Both the position numbers and the translations under genes were made by a program. A stretch of DNA of 54,527 nucleotides, from the NCBI GenBank assembly GCA_028292505.1, contig JAQGMF010000031.1, forward strand, positions 1 to 54,527, in the 5' to 3' direction. Every line of letters begins with the position of its first letter. Positions within the stretch are counted from its first letter, which is position 1. Shown here in pieces: positions 11,795 to 21,640 of this stretch. The notes below the pieces were generated by a model. The model was given only the letters and a program-made list of their open reading frames with translations. It was not told the origin of the DNA and ran no database searches. This DNA is from Rhodocyclales bacterium. Its GTDB lineage: Bacteria > Pseudomonadota > Gammaproteobacteria > Burkholderiales > Rhodocyclaceae.

Positions 11795-14434
11795 TCAGCC
11801 GCCGCTCTCAGGCCTCAATTGCGTGCGCAGATAAGCCGCCAGACGGTTGAGTTCAACCAATAAAGCAGGCGCAGCCGCAATGGCGGCAGCCGGATCGCCA
11901 TGACGTCCAGCCATCTCTACCTTCACCGCCGCCGCGGCTCCCTGTACTGCACCGAACACGCCGACCGAAGATTTCACAGAATGCGCGACAGCGCCCAAGG
12001 CCTTGCCATCGCCACTCTGGATTGCAGCCTGCAACTTGTTGCAGGTATTGCCCACATCGCTGAGGAACACGCTGATCAGCGCCTGAACAGCCGATTCGTC
12101 GCCTTCCAGCAGGCTGCGTGTCTGTTCGAGATCGGCAATCGGCGCGCCGTCATCGCCGAACGCGCCCACGTGACCACTGTCGCCGGCAATATTCCCTTCC
12201 GTATCCGTGCGCTCGTAACGGTTGGAGACACGATCGATCGCCGCGAACAGCTCGGCAGGCTGAATCGGCTTGGCAACGTAGTCATCCATGCCCGCATCCA
12301 GGCAGCGCTCGCGGTCCCCAGCCATGACGTGTGCCGTCATCGCAATGATGGGAATCGACTCCCAGCGACCGGACATGGCCCAACTGCGCCGCGCTTCACG
12401 CGCGCGAATGGCCTTGGTCGCATCCAGCCCGCCAAGCACCGGCATCTGCACATCCATGAGAATGATGTCGAAGCGCTGCTTCTCGAACCACTCGATCGCT
12501 TCCTGCCCATCACCGGCCACTGTTACTTTGAAGCCCGCCCGCTCCAACACCTTGGTCGCGACCGTTTGATTGACCGGATTGTCCTCGACCAACAACACGT
12601 CGCGACGACGCGCGACATTGCCGGCCTCCGCCAGAGATTCATCTATGCGAAATGCTTCGAGCTCCACTTCCGGCTCGACATTGGCGCTCATCGCCAGACG
12701 TATCGCATCGAGCAAATCGCTGGAGGATATGGGCTTGACAACGTGCGCGCGTACGCCGAACTGACGGCAGCGTGCAGCATCGTTGCGTTGGGATTCGGTC
12801 GTCAGCATCATGATGATGCGATCGCACGGCGCGCCTTCCATGTGGAAGCGCGACGGCAACTCGAAACCACCAGGGGCTGGCATCTTGGCGTCGACCAGCA
12901 TCAGATCGAAAGCTTCGCCGGACTTCTGCGCGACGCGCATGGTCATGTTGGCTTCATCGCCATTCGCAGCGTGAGCTACGAAAAATCCCCAGCGGCGCAA
13001 GGTATCGCCGATCTCGCGCGCCGCGCTCGGGCTGTCCTCGACGAGTAGCACGCGCAGTCCTTTGAAGCGCCGGTCGACGCGTTCGCTGGCAAGTTCATCG
13101 CGCACGACCTCGACCTCCGTCGTGAAGTAAAAAGTACTGCCGCGACCTTGCTGGCTCTCCAGCCACAGGCGGCCGCCCATCAATTCGACCAGCCGTCGGC
13201 AGATCGCCAGCCCGAGGCCGGTGCCACCATAACGACGTGTAGTGGAAGTATCGGCTTGCGAGAAAACACCAAACACTTCCTCTTGCTTGTCGGCAGCGAT
13301 ACCAATACCCGTATCGCGTACGGAGATTTCGATACGCGCCTTACGTCCCTCGCGACTGGCCTGCTTTACCGAAACTTCGATCTCGCCCTTCTCGGTGAAC
13401 TTGATCGCGTTGCCAAGAAGATTCATCAGCACCTGTCGCAAGCGGTTCGGATCGCCGCGCAACACTTGCGGCGTACCGGCCGCGACACCGTAAACCAGTT
13501 CCAGCCCCTTCTGGTGGCCGCGCAACGCAAGTGCCTTGAAGGTATCGCCCAGCACGGCAGGTAGCGAGAAATCAATGGTTTCCAGTTCGAGCTTGCCGGC
13601 CTCGATCTTGGAGAAATCGAGTACGTCATTGATGATGGACAGCAACGATTCGGCCGAGGACTTGACGGTCTGCAGGTAACCGCGCTGTTCTGGATCCAGC
13701 TGCGTATCGAGCGCCAATTCCGTCATGCCAATGATGCCGTTCATTGGCGTACGGATCTCATGACTCATATTGGCGAGAAAATCGCCCTTTGCCCGGCTGG
13801 CCGATTCGGCCACTTCCTTGGCGCGCAAAAGCTCGTTCTCGAACATCTTGCGCTCGGAAATATTGCGGTGCACGCCAACCATGCGCAGCGCACGACCGCC
13901 GGCGTCGCGCTCGACCACCCGGCCGTAGCTACCCACCCATTGCCACTCGCCATCGGCATGGCGCAAGCGATATTCGACGGCAACACCGGCAGTCCGCCCC
14001 GCCAAATGCGCTGACAAAATGCTTTCGACGGCAGGCAGATCGTCGGGATGAACGCGCACGTTCCAGGCGGCAAGCCCCTTGCCACGGTCTGCCTCGGTGA
14101 AGCCAAGTGCCGTCTTCCAGTGAGGGCTCAAATAACCCGCATTGGAAAGGATGTCCCAGTCCCACAAACCATCATGCGCGCTGTCCAGCGCCAAGGCGAT
14201 GCGCTCCTTTTCGCGCAGCTCCAGCTCAAGCAAATCCTTGAGCTGCCAAGCCAGCGCCTCCGGAGAGTCACCTTGATCTGCAAAGAAACCGCTGCGTCCG
14301 GCTCGCGCTGCCAATTGCTCAAGCGTTAGACGCAAGCTCGCTGTCGCGGCATTTCTGTCAGGCGTTTCGCTCACGTCTTTTGTCACGCTCTTGGTCATGC
14401 CTGTGTTGTTCTCCACGCCCCATGTCACTGACAT
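11795..14434 (-). CDS. Cytoplasmic hybrid sensor histidine kinase (PAS-HisKA-HATPase-REC-REC-HPt)
   Basis: This is a multistep phosphorelay kinase of about 879 residues without membrane segments. In order it has an N-terminal region, a PAS_3 domain (around GLWDWDI and HRNISERK), HisKA with the phospho-His in [12 protein letters not shown] near 225, and HATPase_c with [18 protein letters not shown]. Two receiver domains follow (acceptor Asp in LMLVDAKMP and LMDVQMP). A C-terminal HPt has His in [11 protein letters not shown]. All phosphotransfer residues are present. The partner is not adjacent. The start is uncertain among ATG at 14434, 14458 or 14398. It lies 91 nt downstream of argD on the same strand. 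The signal is unknown. Confidence 0.9.
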   Translation of the reverse strand: MSVTWGVENNTGMTKSVTKDVSETPDRNAATASLRLTLEQLAARAGRSGFFADQGDSPEALAWQLKDLLELELREKERIALALDSAHDGLWDWDILSNAGYLSPHWKTALGFTEADRGKGLAAWNVRVHPDDLPAVESILSAHLAGRTAGVAVEYRLRHADGEWQWVGSYGRVVERDAGGRALRMVGVHRNISERKMFENELLRAKEVAESASRAKGDFLANMSHEIRTPMNGIIGMTELALDTQLDPEQRGYLQTVKSSAESLLSIINDVLDFSKIEAGKLELETIDFSLPAVLGDTFKALALRGHQKGLELVYGVAAGTPQVLRGDPNRLRQVLMNLLGNAIKFTEKGEIEVSVKQASREGRKARIEISVRDTGIGIAADKQEEVFGVFSQADTSTTRRYGGTGLGLAICRRLVELMGGRLWLESQQGRGSTFYFTTEVEVVRDELASERVDRRFKGLRVLLVEDSPSAAREIGDTLRRWGFFVAHAANGDEANMTMRVAQKSGEAFDLMLVDAKMPAPGGFELPSRFHMEGAPCDRIIMMLTTESQRNDAARCRQFGVRAHVVKPISSSDLLDAIRLAMSANVEPEVELEAFRIDESLAEAGNVARRRDVLLVEDNPVNQTVATKVLERAGFKVTVAGDGQEAIEWFEKQRFDIILMDVQMPVLGGLDATKAIRAREARRSWAMSGRWESIPIIAMTAHVMAGDRERCLDAGMDDYVAKPIQPAELFAAIDRVSNRYERTDTEGNIAGDSGHVGAFGDDGAPIADLEQTRSLLEGDESAVQALISVFLSDVGNTCNKLQAAIQSGDGKALGAVAHSVKSSVGVFGAVQGAAAAVKVEMAGRHGDPAAAIAAAPALLVELNRLAAYLRTQLRPESGG

Positions 14435-14525
14435 TGGCTCACGCCCACGCGATGGCATGCACAAAATCCGTCACATAATCTAACGGAAAAAGCCCAAAAG
14501 ACTGAAGCATCAAGCCATGGAAAGC

Positions 14526-15737
14526 CTAACCCACCAAATCGGCGCAGGTTTTTTCAAGGCGACGCAAGCCTTCATCGAGCTCGGTATCACTGATGATCAG
14601 CGAGGTTGCGATACGCAATACATTCGGTCCAGCCTGCAGCATCAACACACCGTTCGCCGCGCCCTTGGATACGACGTCACCGGCGCGGTTAACCAAGGCC
14701 GACGACAACTCGCAACCGAACCACAAGCCGGCGTGGCGCACTTCGCTGAAGCAACCATGACGCTCGCCAATAGCCCGCAGCGCCATCGCGGCACGCGCCG
14801 CCTTGACCCGCACGTTGGCCAGCAAGGCAGGCTCATTGATGATGTCGAACGCGGCTTCGGCCACGGCGCAAGCCAGCGGATTGCCACCGAAAGTCGAACC
14901 ATGGCTGCCGGGTTTGAAGTGATTGCCGACTTCGGCAGTCGTCAGCATGACGCCAATCGGGAAACCACCACCCAGGCCCTTTGCTGTCGTCAAGATATCG
15001 GGCACGACCGCGGTGTTCATATAATCGTAGAGCGCACCTGTGCGGCCATTGCCGGACTGGATTTCGTCGAAGATCAGTACAGCGTCATGTACCGTGGTGA
15101 GCTCGCGCAAGGTCTGCAGGAATTCTGGTGTCGCTGGCAGGATGCCGCCCTCGCCGATCACCGTCTCGACAATCACCGCGCAGGTCCTCGGCCCGATCAC
15201 GCGCTTGACCGCCTCGATGTCGTTGAAGTCGACATGCACGATCCCCGGCGGATTCGGCCCCATGCCGGATGAATACTTCGGCTGACCGCCGACCGACACG
15301 GTGAAAAACGTGCGGCCATGGAACGAGCCATTGAATGCGACGATCTCTATCTTTTCAGGATGCTTGTCGACGCCACGCTTGCGCGCCAACTTCAGCGCAG
15401 CCTCGTTGGCTTCGGCTCCCGAGTTGCAGAAAAACACCTGCTCGGCAAAAGTCGAATCGCATAATTTCTTCGCCAGGCGCAGTGCCGGCTCATTGGTGAA
15501 GTAATTCGAGACATGCCACAGCTTGGCAGCCTGATGCTGCAAAGCCTCGATCAGCGCGGGATGGCCGTGCCCGAGCGAAGTGACCGCGACGCCGGCACCG
15601 AAATCGATGTAGTCGCGCCCTTGCTGGTCCCACAAGCGCGAGCCTTCACCTCGCACGAGAATCATCTCGAGCGGGTTGAACACAGGCAGCATGTACCGAT
15701 CGAAATCGGCGCGTTGGACAGCAGGCGTCACGGACAT
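14526..15737 (-). CDS. argD: Acetylornithine aminotransferase (ArgD-like, class III)
   Basis: This PLP enzyme converts N-acetylornithine and 2-oxoglutarate to N-acetylglutamate semialdehyde and glutamate in arginine synthesis. Related enzymes also act on succinyl-ornithine or succinyl-diaminopimelate. The 403 residues show SRLWDQQGRDYIDFGAG, the PLP phosphate region CNSGAEANEAA, the DEIQSGNGRTG motif and the Schiff-base Lys in TTAKGLGGGFP. The ATG at 15737 directly abuts AAAGGA with no spacing. The GTG two codons later, with 6-nt spacing, may be the true start. A 34-codon upstream extension overlaps the pst terminator and is rejected. It is upstream of the hybrid kinase gene. Confidence 0.88.
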   Translation of the reverse strand: MSVTPAVQRADFDRYMLPVFNPLEMILVRGEGSRLWDQQGRDYIDFGAGVAVTSLGHGHPALIEALQHQAAKLWHVSNYFTNEPALRLAKKLCDSTFAEQVFFCNSGAEANEAALKLARKRGVDKHPEKIEIVAFNGSFHGRTFFTVSVGGQPKYSSGMGPNPPGIVHVDFNDIEAVKRVIGPRTCAVIVETVIGEGGILPATPEFLQTLRELTTVHDAVLIFDEIQSGNGRTGALYDYMNTAVVPDILTTAKGLGGGFPIGVMLTTAEVGNHFKPGSHGSTFGGNPLACAVAEAAFDIINEPALLANVRVKAARAAMALRAIGERHGCFSEVRHAGLWFGCELSSALVNRAGDVVSKGAANGVLMLQAGPNVLRIATSLIISDTELDEGLRRLEKTCADLVG

Positions 15738-15798
15738 TCCTTTCAACGACGGAGGGAAAGTCTGGATATTACTACCTGAACGCCCGCAGCAAGAAACA

Positions 15799-15833
15799 CA
15801 AACCCCGCAAGGCGACTCGCCTTGCGGGGTTTG
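15799..15833. terminator. Strong palindromic terminator between pstB and argD
   Basis: CAAACCCCGCAAGGCG and its exact reverse complement form a perfect 16-bp stem around ACT. On the minus strand GTTTGTGTTTC follows, moderately T-rich. It lies beyond pstB and the long palindrome, and just upstream of argD, so it most likely ends pst transcription. Confidence 0.8.
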
Positions 15834-15857
15834 ATTCAAAAATTATCAGCAGTATGG

Positions 15858-15980
15858 AATTTGGTGGTGATTGCCGTAGCGAGCGCCTCAAGGTCGAATC
15901 GCGGAGCGGAGCTGTACTTCAGTACAGCGAGCACCACAGATTCGAGATTGTGGCGCGCAGTAGGCAAGCACCGCCAAATT
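15858..15980. repeat. Long imperfect inverted repeat at the 3' end of pstB
   Basis: Two arms of about 60 nt (15858-15918 and 15921-15980) are separated by only TC. A hand alignment pairs about 47 of 62 positions. The apex is a perfect 8-bp stem (GCTGTACT/AGTACAGC), and the base pairs AATTTGG with CCAAATT. The right arm ends on the first base of the pstB stop codon. It could be a 3'-UTR RNA structure, a small RNA or a dispersed palindromic element. No protein is encoded here. Confidence 0.8.
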
Positions 15981-16744
15981 TAGCCGAAGCGGCCCGTAAT
16001 GTAGTCTTCCGTTTCCTTGCGCTTCGGCTTCACAAAAATCTTGTCCGTATCGCCAAACTCGACCAGTTCGCCCAGATACATGTAGGCGGTGAAATCCGAA
16101 ATACGCGCAGCCTGCTGCATATTGTGCGTGACGATGACGATGGTGAATTCTTCTTTCAGCTCGTCGATCAGCTCTTCGATACGCATCGTCGAAATCGGAT
16201 CGAGCGCCGAGGTCGGCTCGTCCAGCAGGAGCACGTCAGGCTTCACGGCAACACCACGTGCGATACACAGACGCTGTTGCTGTCCACCGGAAAGGCTCAT
16301 GCCGCTCTTGTGCAGCTTGTCCTTCACCTCGTCCCACAGCGCCGCCTTGCGCAGCGCCCATTCGACGCGCTCGTCCATCTCGGCTTTGGAGAGGCTTTCA
16401 TGCAGGTTCACACCGAAAGCAATATTGTCGTAGATCGACATCGGAAACGGCGTCGGCTTCTGGAACACCATGCCCACCTTTGCGCGCAACGCGCTCAGGT
16501 CAATGTCGGTCTTGAGAATATTGTCACCTTCCAGCAGCAACTCGCCTTCTGCGCGTTGTTCGGGATACAGGTCGAACATGCGATTGATGGTGCGCAGCAG
16601 CGTCGATTTGCCGCAGCCGGACGGTCCAATGAAGGCCGTCACGTGACGACGCGCCAGCGACAGGTTGATGTTCTTCAGCGCGTGAAACTTGCCGTAGTAG
16701 AAATTGAAATTGCGGAATTCGATCTGCGAAGCAAGCTGGGTCAT
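15980..16744 (-). CDS. pstB: Phosphate ABC transporter ATP-binding protein PstB
   Basis: PstB is the cytoplasmic ATPase of the high-affinity PstSCAB phosphate importer and also takes part in PhoR signalling. At 254 residues it has the usual length. Walker A is GPSGCGKS near 40, the ABC signature is LSGGQQQRL, and Walker B is [14 protein letters not shown] following His in [10 protein letters not shown] is the switch histidine. It is the last gene of pstSCAB, 41 nt after pstA. The phoU gene that commonly follows pstB is absent, replaced by a long palindrome and a terminator. Confidence 0.97.
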   Translation of the reverse strand: MTQLASQIEFRNFNFYYGKFHALKNINLSLARRHVTAFIGPSGCGKSTLLRTINRMFDLYPEQRAEGELLLEGDNILKTDIDLSALRAKVGMVFQKPTPFPMSIYDNIAFGVNLHESLSKAEMDERVEWALRKAALWDEVKDKLHKSGMSLSGGQQQRLCIARGVAVKPDVLLLDEPTSALDPISTMRIEELIDELKEEFTIVIVTHNMQQAARISDFTAYMYLGELVEFGDTDKIFVKPKRKETEDYITGRFG

Positions 16745-16785
16745 TATTATTCCAATTCAATAATTCTGTCGTATCTCAATGCCAC

Positions 16786-17628
16786 TCAGTGCTGCTTGTC
16801 TGGTTGCAGAAAGACACGCGCCACGATATTCAAGGTCAACACGCCCAAGGTAATCAGCAGCACACCGGCCCACGCCAGTTGCTGCCATTCCGTGAATGGG
16901 CTCATAGCAAAGCGGAAGATCGTCACCGGCAGATTTGCCAGGGGCTGATTCAGATTGGTGCTCCAGAATTGATTCGACAATGCGGTGAACAGCAAGGGAG
17001 CGGTCTCGCCGGCAATCCGCGCGATGGCCAACAATATGCCGGTGGCAACACCCGACTTGGCTGCGCGCATAGCGATGCTCATGATCACCACGCGCTTCGG
17101 CGCGCCCAGTGCAAACGCTGCCTCACGCAAGGAATTGGGTACCAGCATCAACATGTTTTCGGTGGTACGCACCACCACCGGCACGACGATCAGGGCCAGC
17201 GCCAGCACGCCAGACCAGCCCGAGAACTGCCCCGTATGCGCTACGACAAGCGCATAGACGAACAGGCCAATCACGATGGAGGGCGCCGACAGCAACAGGT
17301 CATTGACATAGCGGGTCACACGCCCCAGCGGTGTTTTGATGCCGTATTCGGCGAGATAGACCCCTACCAGCACGCCAACAGGTGAGCCGATCAAGGTGCC
17401 CAGACCCACCATCATCGCGCTGCCGACAATGGCATTCGCCAAGCCGCCATCGCCGGTGCCCGGCGGCGGCGTCATCTTGACGAACAAGTCAGGCGACAAG
17501 CCGCCGATACCCAACTTCAATACCGTAAAGAGAATCCAGGCAAGCCAGAATAATCCAAACAGCATAGCGGCCAGGGACAGGGTCAGTGCGACCTTATTGA
17601 TAACTTTGCGGCGGCTGCGGAGATTCAT
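16786..17628 (-). CDS. pstA: Phosphate ABC transporter permease PstA
   Basis: PstA is one of two inner-membrane permeases of the phosphate importer. The protein of about 280 residues has six predicted helices, starting with one at about 10-35. The permease coupling loop reads [27 protein letters not shown] chose the ATG at 17628 (MNLRSRRK), 19 nt after the pstC stop with a purine-rich AAGGCGGAAAG upstream. A start 13 codons earlier would overlap pstC. The protein pairs with PstC, and PstB docks on the EAA-like loops. Confidence 0.95.
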   Translation of the reverse strand: MNLRSRRKVINKVALTLSLAAMLFGLFWLAWILFTVLKLGIGGLSPDLFVKMTPPPGTGDGGLANAIVGSAMMVGLGTLIGSPVGVLVGVYLAEYGIKTPLGRVTRYVNDLLLSAPSIVIGLFVYALVVAHTGQFSGWSGVLALALIVVPVVVRTTENMLMLVPNSLREAAFALGAPKRVVIMSIAMRAAKSGVATGILLAIARIAGETAPLLFTALSNQFWSTNLNQPLANLPVTIFRFAMSPFTEWQQLAWAGVLLITLGVLTLNIVARVFLQPDKQH

Positions 17629-17647
17629 ATTGTGTAACTTTCCGCCT

Positions 17648-18697
17648 TCACTTCGCGCCTTCGCCACGCGCCAGGCGCGCGAGGAACATTTTGGAAATCA
17701 CCAGCACGATCAGTGTGATGACAAAGAGAATCAGACCCAGCTCCATCAGCGCGGCGGTATGCAATCCAGGGCCGGCTTCGGCGAACTCATTGGCCAACGC
17801 TGAAGTAATGCTGTTGCCCGGCATGAACAGCGAGGAAGAACTGAGCATGTTCGTATTGCCGATCACGAAGGTGACCGCCATCGTCTCGCCGAGCGCGCGG
17901 CCAAGCCCCAGCATGATGCCGCCGACAACGCCCGCTTTGGAGTGCGGCAGCACCACGCGCCACACCACTTCCCAGGTCGTGCAGCCCAGACCATAGGCCG
18001 ACTCCTTGACCATCTGCGGTGTGACCTCGAACACATCGCGCATGACAGACGCGATGAAGGGAATGATCATGATTGCCAGGATGATGCCCGCCGCCAGCAG
18101 GCCAATGCCCATCTGGGGGCCGCTGAACAGCTTGCCGAGCAATGGCAGCTGACCCAGGGTCGCAGCCAAAGCAGGTTGTACGTAGTCGCCGAAGTAGGGA
18201 GCGAAAACCAGCAAACCCCACATACCGTACACAATGCTTGGAATGGCTGCCAGCAATTCGATGGCGGTACCGAGCGGACGCCGTAGCCAAGCTGGCGACA
18301 GTTCGGTCAGAAAAAGGGCGATGCCAAAACTGACCGGCACCGCGATGATCAGCGCAATGATGGAGGTCACGATCGTGCCGTAGATCGGCACGACCGCGCC
18401 AAAGCGCTCCATGGGCGGGTTCCATTCCGTCGTCGTCAGGAATGTCCAGCCAAACTTCTGGATGCTGGGCCAAGCGGCGACGGCGAGTCCAACGATGATG
18501 CCAGCCAGCGTCAGCAAGACGAGGAAGGCAACCGAGCGCGTCAGCCACGCAAAAGCCACATCTCCAAGATCCGTCTTGCGACGTCTGATGGTGCCTTCAG
18601 CTTGCGTATTCACGACAGCACTCTCCATCATCATCGACCCCTCCGAAGCCAGGACGGCTCCGGAGTTCGACGCGCCAGAACCCAGCGAAACAGACAT
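17648..18697 (-). CDS. pstC: Phosphate ABC transporter permease PstC
   Basis: PstC is the second permease subunit of the Pst importer. At 349 residues it carries a longer N-terminal cytoplasmic segment (about 45 residues, including [13 protein letters not shown]) before the first helix. Six helices follow, with the permease loop [26 protein letters not shown]. The segment [23 protein letters not shown] is typical of the family. It begins 11 nt after the pstS stop, so the two are tightly linked. Confidence 0.95.
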   Translation of the reverse strand: MSVSLGSGASNSGAVLASEGSMMMESAVVNTQAEGTIRRRKTDLGDVAFAWLTRSVAFLVLLTLAGIIVGLAVAAWPSIQKFGWTFLTTTEWNPPMERFGAVVPIYGTIVTSIIALIIAVPVSFGIALFLTELSPAWLRRPLGTAIELLAAIPSIVYGMWGLLVFAPYFGDYVQPALAATLGQLPLLGKLFSGPQMGIGLLAAGIILAIMIIPFIASVMRDVFEVTPQMVKESAYGLGCTTWEVVWRVVLPHSKAGVVGGIMLGLGRALGETMAVTFVIGNTNMLSSSSLFMPGNSITSALANEFAEAGPGLHTAALMELGLILFVITLIVLVISKMFLARLARGEGAK

Positions 18698-18708
18698 GGG
18701 ATTCTACT

Positions 18709-19746
18709 TTACTTGGCAGAGAGAACCGGCTTGCCGGAGGCGTCCTTGATCTGATCCCACGAAGCGCGAACGAGCTTGGTCGTGGCATCGGGCAGCGGCA
18801 CGTATTCCAGCTCTTCAGCCATCTTGGTGCCGTTCTTGTAGGCCCAATCGAAGAACTTCAGCACTTCAGCGCCTTGTGTCGGCTTGTCTTGCGATTTGTG
18901 CATCAGGATGAAAGTGGCGCTGGTAATCGGCCAACTTTCATTGCCCGGTTCGTCAGTCAGGATTTCGTAGAAAGAACTATCCCATTTTGCATAATTTGCA
19001 GCGGCCTTGAAGGTCGTATCGTCAGGCAGCGGGAACTGCTTGTCCTTGTTCTGCACCAGCACGTGGGTCAGCTTGTTGGTCTTGGCGTAAGCGTATTCGA
19101 CGTAACCAATCGCGCCATGCAATTTCTGCACATAAGCGGAGATGCCTTCATTACCCTTGCCACCCAGGCCGACGGGCCATTGGGGCGCGGTACCTTCGCC
19201 AACCTTGGTTTTCCATTCTGGCGAAACCTTGGAGAGGTAGTTGGTGAATACGAACGAGGTACCCGAACCATCGGCGCGGCGCACCACGCTCACGTCTTCG
19301 TTAGGCAGGCTCAAGGATGGGTTCAGATCCTTGATCGCCTTGTCGTTCCACTTGGTGATTTTGCCCAGGAAAATGTCTGCCAGCACCGGGCCGGTCAGCT
19401 TGAGTTCGCCCGCCTTGATACCAGCCAGATTAACCACGGGTACGATGCCGCCAATCACTGCGGGAAACTGGGTAAGGCCGCCCTTGACAAGCAGCTCGGG
19501 TGTCAGAGGCATATCCGAGGCGCCAAAATCGACCGTCTTGGCTTCAATCTGCTTGATACCGCCACCAGAACCGATGGACTGATAGTTGATTCTGTTGCCC
19601 GTGGCCTTTTGGTAAGCGTCCGCCCATTTGGCATAAATCGGTGCCGGGAAGGAGGCGCCAGCGCCGGTCACTTCAGCGGCGGAGACAGCCAGCGATAGGC
19701 TGGCAAGCAGGCTTACGACTACTGCAGAAATAAAGGTCTTGCGCAT
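18709..19746 (-). CDS. pstS: Phosphate-binding periplasmic protein PstS
   Basis: PstS captures phosphate in the periplasm and delivers it to PstCA. The 345-residue protein begins with a Sec signal peptide (MRKTFISAVVVSLLASLSLAVSAAE, cleavage near 23). The mature protein begins VTGAGASFPAPIY. GSGGGIKQIEAKTVDFGASD and the RADGSGTSFVFTNYLS loop supply the phosphate ligands (Ser, Asp, Arg, Gly, Thr). It is first in pstSCAB and lies behind a Pho box promoter. There is no lipobox Cys, so it is soluble. Confidence 0.97.
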   Translation of the reverse strand: MRKTFISAVVVSLLASLSLAVSAAEVTGAGASFPAPIYAKWADAYQKATGNRINYQSIGSGGGIKQIEAKTVDFGASDMPLTPELLVKGGLTQFPAVIGGIVPVVNLAGIKAGELKLTGPVLADIFLGKITKWNDKAIKDLNPSLSLPNEDVSVVRRADGSGTSFVFTNYLSKVSPEWKTKVGEGTAPQWPVGLGGKGNEGISAYVQKLHGAIGYVEYAYAKTNKLTHVLVQNKDKQFPLPDDTTFKAAANYAKWDSSFYEILTDEPGNESWPITSATFILMHKSQDKPTQGAEVLKFFDWAYKNGTKMAEELEYVPLPDATTKLVRASWDQIKDASGKPVLSAK

Positions 19747-19780
19747 CGCTTTTCCCCATGGGGTTGTTAAGACGAACGCT

Positions 19781-19814
19781 AGATTATTTCCGTTGTGTTA
19801 CAGGGATATTTCAG
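19781..19814 (-). promoter_or_regulatory. PhoB-dependent promoter (Pho box and -10) of pstSCAB
   Basis: On the minus strand CTGAAATATCCCTGTAAC (19797-19814) fits the 18-bp Pho box pattern of two CTGTNAN-type repeats with a 4-nt spacer. Exactly 10 nt later comes TAATCT (19781-19786), a good -10. This geometry is that of a PhoB-activated promoter lacking a -35. The predicted start is about 28 nt upstream of the pstS ATG. Confidence 0.8.
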
Positions 19815-19886
19815 TGGTCGCTGCGGGGCCGCCGATTGTCCGGGAATGGCCGCCAAAATGTGCGGCAAAACCGGCTACAAAGGCCG

Positions 19887-20204
19887 TCAGACCGAGATGT
19901 TCATGATGTCCTGATACGCCGTGACAAGTTTGTTGCGCACCTGAACCATTTGTTGGAAGGAGATGTTGGCTTTCTGCAGATTGATCATGACGTCCTGCAG
20001 ATTGACGTTGGAATCGCCCGAGGAAAAATCTTGCGTCATCTGTTGAGCACTTTCCTGCACCTGACTAACCTGCTGCAAGGCGCCCTGCAGGGCTTGCGCG
20101 AAGTCGGCGCCACCGGTCGGCTGAGCAGACGAGCTCTTGCCCGAAGCAAGCTCCGTTGCAGCTTTCAACTGCCCGATCATCTGTTCAATGCCACGCGTAT
20201 CCAT
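19887..20204 (-). CDS. fliE: Flagellar hook-basal body protein FliE
   Basis: FliE links the MS ring to the proximal rod and is an early export substrate. From ATG 20204 the protein has 105 residues, like E. coli (104). A GTG three codons upstream is possible, but GGTGGA sits at the right distance for the ATG. The C-terminal half carries the family core VMINLQKANISFQQMVQVRNKLVTAY, quoted here in parts: VMINLQKANISF and MVQVRNKLV. It points away from fliF and follows fleR by 53 nt. A sigma-54 site lies in that gap. Confidence 0.95.
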   Translation of the reverse strand: MDTRGIEQMIGQLKAATELASGKSSSAQPTGGADFAQALQGALQQVSQVQESAQQMTQDFSSGDSNVNLQDVMINLQKANISFQQMVQVRNKLVTAYQDIMNISV

Positions 20205-20234
20205 GTCGTCCACCCGTTAATGCATAGGGTCAAA

Positions 20235-20250
20235 AGCAGTTTGCATGCCA
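20235..20250 (-). promoter_or_regulatory. Sigma-54 (-24/-12) promoter of fliE
   Basis: On the minus strand TGGCATG-CAAA-CTGCT matches TGGCACG-N4-TTGCW, with the invariant GG and GC 10 nt apart. The implied start is about 20 nt upstream of the fliE ATG. The adjacent FleR is a sigma-54 activator. Confidence 0.75.
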
Positions 20251-20257
20251 CCGCTGC

Positions 20258-21640
20258 CTACAAGTCTGTATAGCCCTCTTCGCGATACTGCTGCAGCTTG
20301 TAACGCAAGGTCCGTTCCGAGATACCCAGCTTCTCAACAGCCTTCTTGCGCGAGCCACCAACCGCCTTCAGCGTGTCGAGAATGTGTTGCCGCTCCAGGT
20401 CGCGCATGCTCGCAGGCGCTTGGTTCAATGGCTTTCCTAGTCCAGCAGCGGTCGTGCTGGCGCCTTCATAAGACGTGGATTCGGCGCCAGCAAGCATCGA
20501 CGATACGCCTGTCGAATCAGGCAGGCACATGCGAACATCATCGGCCGTAATGGTGTCGCCGGATGCGACGATGACCGCCCGCTGCACCGTGTTTTCCAGC
20601 TCGCGCACATTGCCGGGCCAGCGCCAAGCGGCAAGAATTGCCGCTGCCTCGTCGGCAATTCTTGCCGTTTTGCCGATGCGCTCGCCATGGCGCTCGATGA
20701 AATAGGCCGCCAACGGCAGTACATCGGCAGGTCGTTCGCGCAGACTGGGAATGGCCAGCGGAAAGACATTCAGCCGATAGAAAAGGTCTTCGCGGAAGCG
20801 TCCCGCCTGCACCTCGCGCATCATGTCACGGTTGGACGTCGAGAGAATGCGGATGTCCAGTGCAATGGGCTTCTTGCCGCCAACCCGTTCGACCTCGCGT
20901 TCTTGCAACACGCGCAACATCTTTGCCTGCAAACCCATTGGCATTTCCGAAATTTCGTCAAGCAGGATGGTGCCGCCCTGCGCCTGTTCGAATTTGCCGG
21001 CCTGTGAAGTCTGCGCGCCGGTGAAGCTACCTTTTTCGTAACCGAACAGCGTCGCTTCGAGCAGGTTCTCAGGAATTGCCGCGCAATTAATGGCTACGAA
21101 AGGCCCGGTACGGCGGCGCGAATGCTGATGAATGTAGCGCGCGAAGACTTCCTTGCCGGTGCCGGATTCACCGGTGAGCATGATGCTGGCATCCGTCTCG
21201 GCAACCTTGGCGGCCAGCGCCAGTACATTGCGCGTGCGCGGGTCGGCGGCGATCATGTCCTCCTGGCTGGGCGCAACGGTGGCGTGACGGCGCACGTTGT
21301 CGAGCAACACGGCAGGCTCGAAGGGCTTCATGAGAAAGTCGCAGGCACCGCCGCGCATGGCCGCCACTGCCTTGTCGACGTCACCGAACGCGGTCATCAG
21401 CAAGACCGGCAATTGCACATGCTTGGCGCGGATATTGGCGAGCAGCGCCAGGCCATCCATCGGGTCCATGCGCAGGTCGGAGATGACCAGGTTGAAGTTG
21501 GCGGATTCCAACAAGGTCAGCGCGTCCGGCCCGCTGGCAGCCAGTTTCACGCGATGGCCGGCCGACTCTAGAATCATGCCAATGGCATCGCGCAATGCGG
21601 CGTCGTCATCGACCACGAGAATGCTGAGCGTTTCTATCAT
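20258..21640 (-). CDS. fleR: Sigma-54-dependent flagellar response regulator (FleR/FlbD-like)
   Basis: This NtrC-family activator has 460 residues. A receiver domain (1-120) holds the acceptor Asp in LVISDLRMDPMDG near 53 and the Lys in FLMKPF. The AAA+ domain (about 140-370) has Walker A GESGTGKE, the sigma-54 contact loop GSFTGAQ (normally GAFTGA) and Walker B GGTILLDEI. A C-terminal Fis-type helix-turn-helix includes GGSRKKAVEKLGISERTLRYK. It overlaps fleS by 4 nt (ATGA) and is followed by fliE, so it probably activates the sigma-54 flagellar promoters here. Confidence 0.92.
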   Translation of the reverse strand: MIETLSILVVDDDAALRDAIGMILESAGHRVKLAASGPDALTLLESANFNLVISDLRMDPMDGLALLANIRAKHVQLPVLLMTAFGDVDKAVAAMRGGACDFLMKPFEPAVLLDNVRRHATVAPSQEDMIAADPRTRNVLALAAKVAETDASIMLTGESGTGKEVFARYIHQHSRRRTGPFVAINCAAIPENLLEATLFGYEKGSFTGAQTSQAGKFEQAQGGTILLDEISEMPMGLQAKMLRVLQEREVERVGGKKPIALDIRILSTSNRDMMREVQAGRFREDLFYRLNVFPLAIPSLRERPADVLPLAAYFIERHGERIGKTARIADEAAAILAAWRWPGNVRELENTVQRAVIVASGDTITADDVRMCLPDSTGVSSMLAGAESTSYEGASTTAAGLGKPLNQAPASMRDLERQHILDTLKAVGGSRKKAVEKLGISERTLRYKLQQYREEGYTDL

